Assembly: GCA_013399115.1 (NCBI GenBank)
Contig: VXAA01004380.1
Span: forward strand, 310,001-374,000
Reading direction: 5' to 3'
Length of the DNA stretch: 64,000 nt
From: Anseranas semipalmata
Taxonomy: Eukaryota > Chordata > Aves > Anseriformes > Anseranatidae
In this document: positions 60,211-64,000 of the stretch, in pieces
Numbering within the stretch: position 1 is the stretch's first letter
How the letters are laid out: each line of letters starts with the position of its first letter
The notes under the pieces: model-generated
What the model was told of the DNA's origin: nothing
Databases searched by the model: none
What the model saw: only the letters and a program-made list of their open reading frames with translations
Position numbers and translations under genes: made by a program

Positions 60211-62278
60211 AGGGCTCAGGCAAGGGCCTGCCTGGATTAGTCTTACTTTCAATGAGGTAAAAAAAGCTCATATTACAAAACATCAATACTACTTAAAATA
60301 TATACTATAGAATATTTACTAATATACTTTAATGTACTGTTTTAGATAACGTTCTTTGGAGATTTCCATTAATTCTCTCTATGATGGTTCTTGTAGTGTT
60401 TGTTTAGCAAGAATTAATTTGGTTCTTATATGGCACAGTATGTGAAAAAAAAAACTCTTTAATCCTTTTAACTCACTTTAAATGCTCATTTGAATATAAT
60501 TATTTTAAAGGATTAATAAAAACTATTTTTTTAAGTTAGCAATGAATTAAAAGTTTAGGAAAAAACAGAGGTTATTTTATTGTCTTTACATCTCTTTTTA
60601 AAATCATATTAATTTTCCTTTCCAATACTATTTTATTGTATTAAAATATAATCATGCTAGAAAAAATTCTCATTATGTTAGCAAAAATGAATACAAGGTA
60701 GATAGTATACTAACACAATGACTGTAATCTGCTAATACAATAAGGCCTTCCTATTATGTTTAAATGAGAATTCAGTTCTTGATCATGTCAACATATTTCC
60801 AAAACACTGTCTCAAAAGGATAAAAAGTAGCATATTTCTATGCTTAAGAAAAAGTTCTTGATGTCCTCATTTACTACTAAAAACAAGAAACAGATAATAA
60901 TGCATAATTTATGTTGTAGCAGATTCTATTTCTGTATTAGGAAACCATTTGCATATACTTTGTGGAAATAAGTATGTATATGATTACTTATGATTAGCTA
61001 ATCATGGCTTCAAGCATGTGTCTGAGAAAATAGTTCAGGCTTCCACTGCGTCCTGAAGTCCAACAGTCTAAGCTCCAGCCAGTCTGAAGGAGAGAATTCC
61101 AATCTGAGAACCTGCCCTGGGGAACAGGCACGTACAGGGTGTTAGCTCTTCTGATATTGGACAAATTTGACTACTGTTGTTAAAGTCACTCGTTAAGAAC
61201 CCAAGCAATAACAAGTTCTGTAGATCATAATCAATATTTTTTACCCAGAAACTAGCAGAACATTCCTTTTCAGTGCTGTTACAGAAGGTGTGGAAAAATC
61301 TTCTATGCAGGCTTCTATAGGTTAGAGGATATTTTACATCCCATGCACAAGTACTGGATACAGTGCACACTGCCAAAGGTGGTGGTGGCTCAAGAGGCCA
61401 TCCAAACCCTTCCCAAAGAGTACAAATAGCACCTGACGCACAGGCTGGTTTTCTGAAATAATACAGGATATCCTATTCTTAAGGAAACTTGCTTGAGACT
61501 ACCTCATCATGAGACTATCGTAGGACAGCATGAACTAAAAGTACCATAGTGCTGTAGACTAATACTTGGTTACCCTACACTAACAATAGAAAAAACAACC
61601 CACAGAGCTTCTGTGATGAGTTCCCGAGCAGACCACCTATTTTGCCATACAGATTCCTGTAGCAGGAACCTCATACTCCCGTTGCCACAAGGCAATACAT
61701 CTGACCATGTTAAAAATCAGCTCTTATTGGAGAACCTAAACTATAACAACTGGGACTCAAAGTAGTATCTGTAAATATCCAACATCAGAAGGTAAACACA
61801 GGGAACAGAGATATACAGAACATTGCCTAGAACCTGAAAATTCATAGAGATCCTGAAACATTCAAGCTACACTTATGTTACACCTAATTGCAATATGTCT
61901 TCCTTCAAGTAATTTTTAATAATAGCATCAAAAATATTTAACCTATAAGTACTGTGTTGGACTAGTTTGATGTTCCATTGGAATTTCAGAGGCATGGCTT
62001 GTTTCATTCATAATAATCATTGTTGGCAGGTCCCCAGGACAGGAATGTAAGTGAGAAAAGAAGTTAGATCAGTTAACCAAAAGGCAATAAATCAGATGAT
62101 CTGAATATTTGTTAGATGCGGAACAGAAAACTGGCATGAGAAGAATTCAATACTGAAGCAAGTTTTGGACACAACATCAGCCTTCACAAATTTGGATGTA
62201 GGGACATCAGTGTTGGTCACAAGGCTGTGCTCCCTTCTCTTTTTTCCCCCCATAAAAAGACCCTGTACACATTGTTTC
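60211..62278. other. AT-rich unique sequence
   Basis: The part from 60250 to 60980 is very AT-rich. A 102-codon minus frame at 61068-61376 lacks any recognised motif. Confidence 0.5.
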
Positions 62279-62281
62279 AAC

Positions 62282-62299
62282 AGCAACAACAACAACAAA
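62282..62299. repeat. Short (CAA)n
   Basis: About five CAA units. Confidence 0.8.
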
Positions 62300-64000
62300 A
62301 CCAAAACAGAGTTAAGTTGCAAATTCTGGTAAGTAATCAACAATCTCTTTTGTAGCTTTAGCAATCACTGACCCTTTGTATACAAATACTTCTGGATCGC
62401 TAAAAGCCAGGGAGGAGCTCTTTCCATATATTTTCTCATAGAAGAACCTGTGAGAATTCAAAATTTGTTGTGGGAGAACTGGCAAGTATTCTAAAATTCA
62501 TCTTTTTAAATTATATTATTTCATTTGTGTGCACTACCTCTGCCAATCTGTGACAAAAATCGGATTGTGGATACTAAATTAGGAGCACAACTTTTGGATA
62601 CAAATCATGTCATGAAATGAAAGCTGCCCTTTTAAAATGTGTTCCTTACAAACACATACATTTACAGGTCTTAAAGATGTCGCTACTCTTTCAATTTTTG
62701 GAGTGTTCTAAAATTAGTTCATACTAAGAAAATATCATGCAGCCTAATGGTCTAACATCTAGGTAGAACAAATGGCAACGAATTTCCAATATCAATATAT
62801 TTATCAGTTACCACTTATCTGTATACCAAATACAATCAATTATTCAATGTAAATAAAATAAGTCTCTTAAAAATTGATTTCCCAGATGAGAGGAAAAGCT
62901 AGTTAGCAAGCTGAGTGTGAAATTTACATGTAGTTCATGAAAAAGTGATTACTTACGGAATTAATTGATTTCAGAAATGAAACTGAGGACATAAAATTAT
63001 GGCACAGAAAGGAAATAAATCGGTAGATCTGTTTTGTTTATGAGAAAGGTGTTTATTTTTCCTTCCATTCACAGCCAGTCCCAGAAGCTGTTCCACACAA
63101 GAAATCCTTACTCAAAGCCATAGTCCCTATTGTCCATCTTTATCTTCCACACCACTTGAACTCTTGCCCCTTTTCCATTCCCCTCACAGCTGAATGTTTG
63201 TCAACAACTTGGTTGTGTCTTGATTTGGTGTCAGCAATTTCCTTCTCAGAGGGCATGATACTGAGATTTACTTTTCAACGTGTCAAAACATCACTCTCAA
63301 AATGCATCCTCCTACGGATTATTTCAGTTGCGAACTCTCCCCTCTTGGAGACACATTTCAGTGCCAGCGATCCCTTCATCTTCTTCATATCCTTTCATCT
63401 TTTTCTTGCAACTTCTCTGTGCCATCTTTCTTGTTGCTCCTTGTATGTGAGATTTCTTGCTGAATCATATTCAGGCTGCTCCTAAACACTTGTTTCATCT
63501 GTCTCACCTATGTAAACTGAAAGGACAAAGAAGGGTGAGAGAATCTTCCAAATAAGTAAGTACTTTACTGAATGCTCTCCAGAGTTAGTATTTGCCTTTG
63601 AAACGCCTCACATGGTGTTACTCTGTTCACGGTTCCGGACTGGTTTTTAAGAGGAGAGTAGTCTTTTCCACATTCTTGGTGTTGTTTAACGAAAACTTGA
63701 GCTCTGAGTGACAAGGTTGTTTGAGGTTTTCTGTTTATCACAATACTACAAGACATTAGGGGGAACTTTAAAAGGATTTTTCCACCTTTACAGAGTCACT
63801 CTGTCCCAGCATAAACACTTAGGTATTGTGTAAATGTATCACAAGGTTTAATTTTTGAATAGATTCCACACTCCTCTATTGCAACTGGGATTGCTGGAAA
63901 AATCACCTTTCTCTGAGAGCACTGCTGTTAATTCTGACAAAGGCACCTGAATTGCACATTTAGGGACATTAGACCGTCCTGGAGCTCCCCTGGGCGCAGT
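62300..64000. other. Unique sequence, no gene recognised
   Basis: A 109-codon plus frame at 63156-63485 in a CT-rich patch has no motif. No repeat recognised to the end of the window. Confidence 0.45.

Noticed and set aside
1..64000. CRISPR arrays, tRNA or rRNA genes, operons, phage or plasmid systems
   Set aside because: None seen. The repeats are vertebrate microsatellites and LINE/SINE debris, and the DNA is of a bird nuclear genome.

Overview
This window looks like bird nuclear DNA. It contains several copies of the CR1 LINE with avian-type 3' ends: the GGTCTAGTGGGAGGTG / CATGGCAGG block and terminal ATTCTRTG-like octamers. It also carries a few very old amniote repeat fossils (MIR-type SINEs, an L2-type LINE tail, a CR1/L3-type reverse-transcriptase scrap). 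The sequence is AT-rich, CpG-poor and full of short microsatellites. One assembly gap (152 N) sits inside a CTTTT microsatellite. The species cannot be fixed from this sequence alone.

I find no protein-coding gene I can recognise. The long open frames are short, overlap on both strands, lack family motifs, or belong to dead LINEs. The window therefore reads as a gene desert or a very long intron with retrotransposon debris and possible regulatory DNA. One 168-base block on the minus strand (3204-3371) has exon-like borders and an open frame, but no family I can name.

Layout. 1-7 kb: microsatellites, the gap, a CpG-bearing patch with a perfect CRE (about 1.8-2.0 kb), the candidate exon and a GC-rich patch at 5.5 kb. 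7-15 kb: a MIR fossil, a homeobox/SOX-like AT-rich block, a small CpG-dense patch at 9.5-9.7 kb, two linked AT-rich palindromes at 11.5-11.8 kb and an antisense CR1 at 14.5 kb. 15-33 kb: mostly plain unique sequence with hairpins, short repeats and an 83 percent identical 95-base repeat pair (28.8 and 29.6 kb). 33-40 kb: a GC-rich patch of unknown origin, a 1.35 kb broken CR1, a second shorter CR1 in the same orientation, and a (CCTTT)25 tract. 40-50 kb: an antisense CR1/L3 RT scrap, an L2-like ORF tail and an old CR1 3' end. 50-64 kb: unique AT-rich sequence, a reverse MIR, a possible MITE with CAGGTAAGT ends, and an imperfect inverted repeat of an old interspersed type.

No gene network or new enzymatic system is visible. 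The most unusual structure is the pair of AT-rich palindromes at 11535-11777: a 67-base-arm inverted repeat sharing its right arm with a perfect 78-base palindrome. Family assignments rest on recognition from memory. Coordinates of old repeats are good to roughly 10-30 bases.
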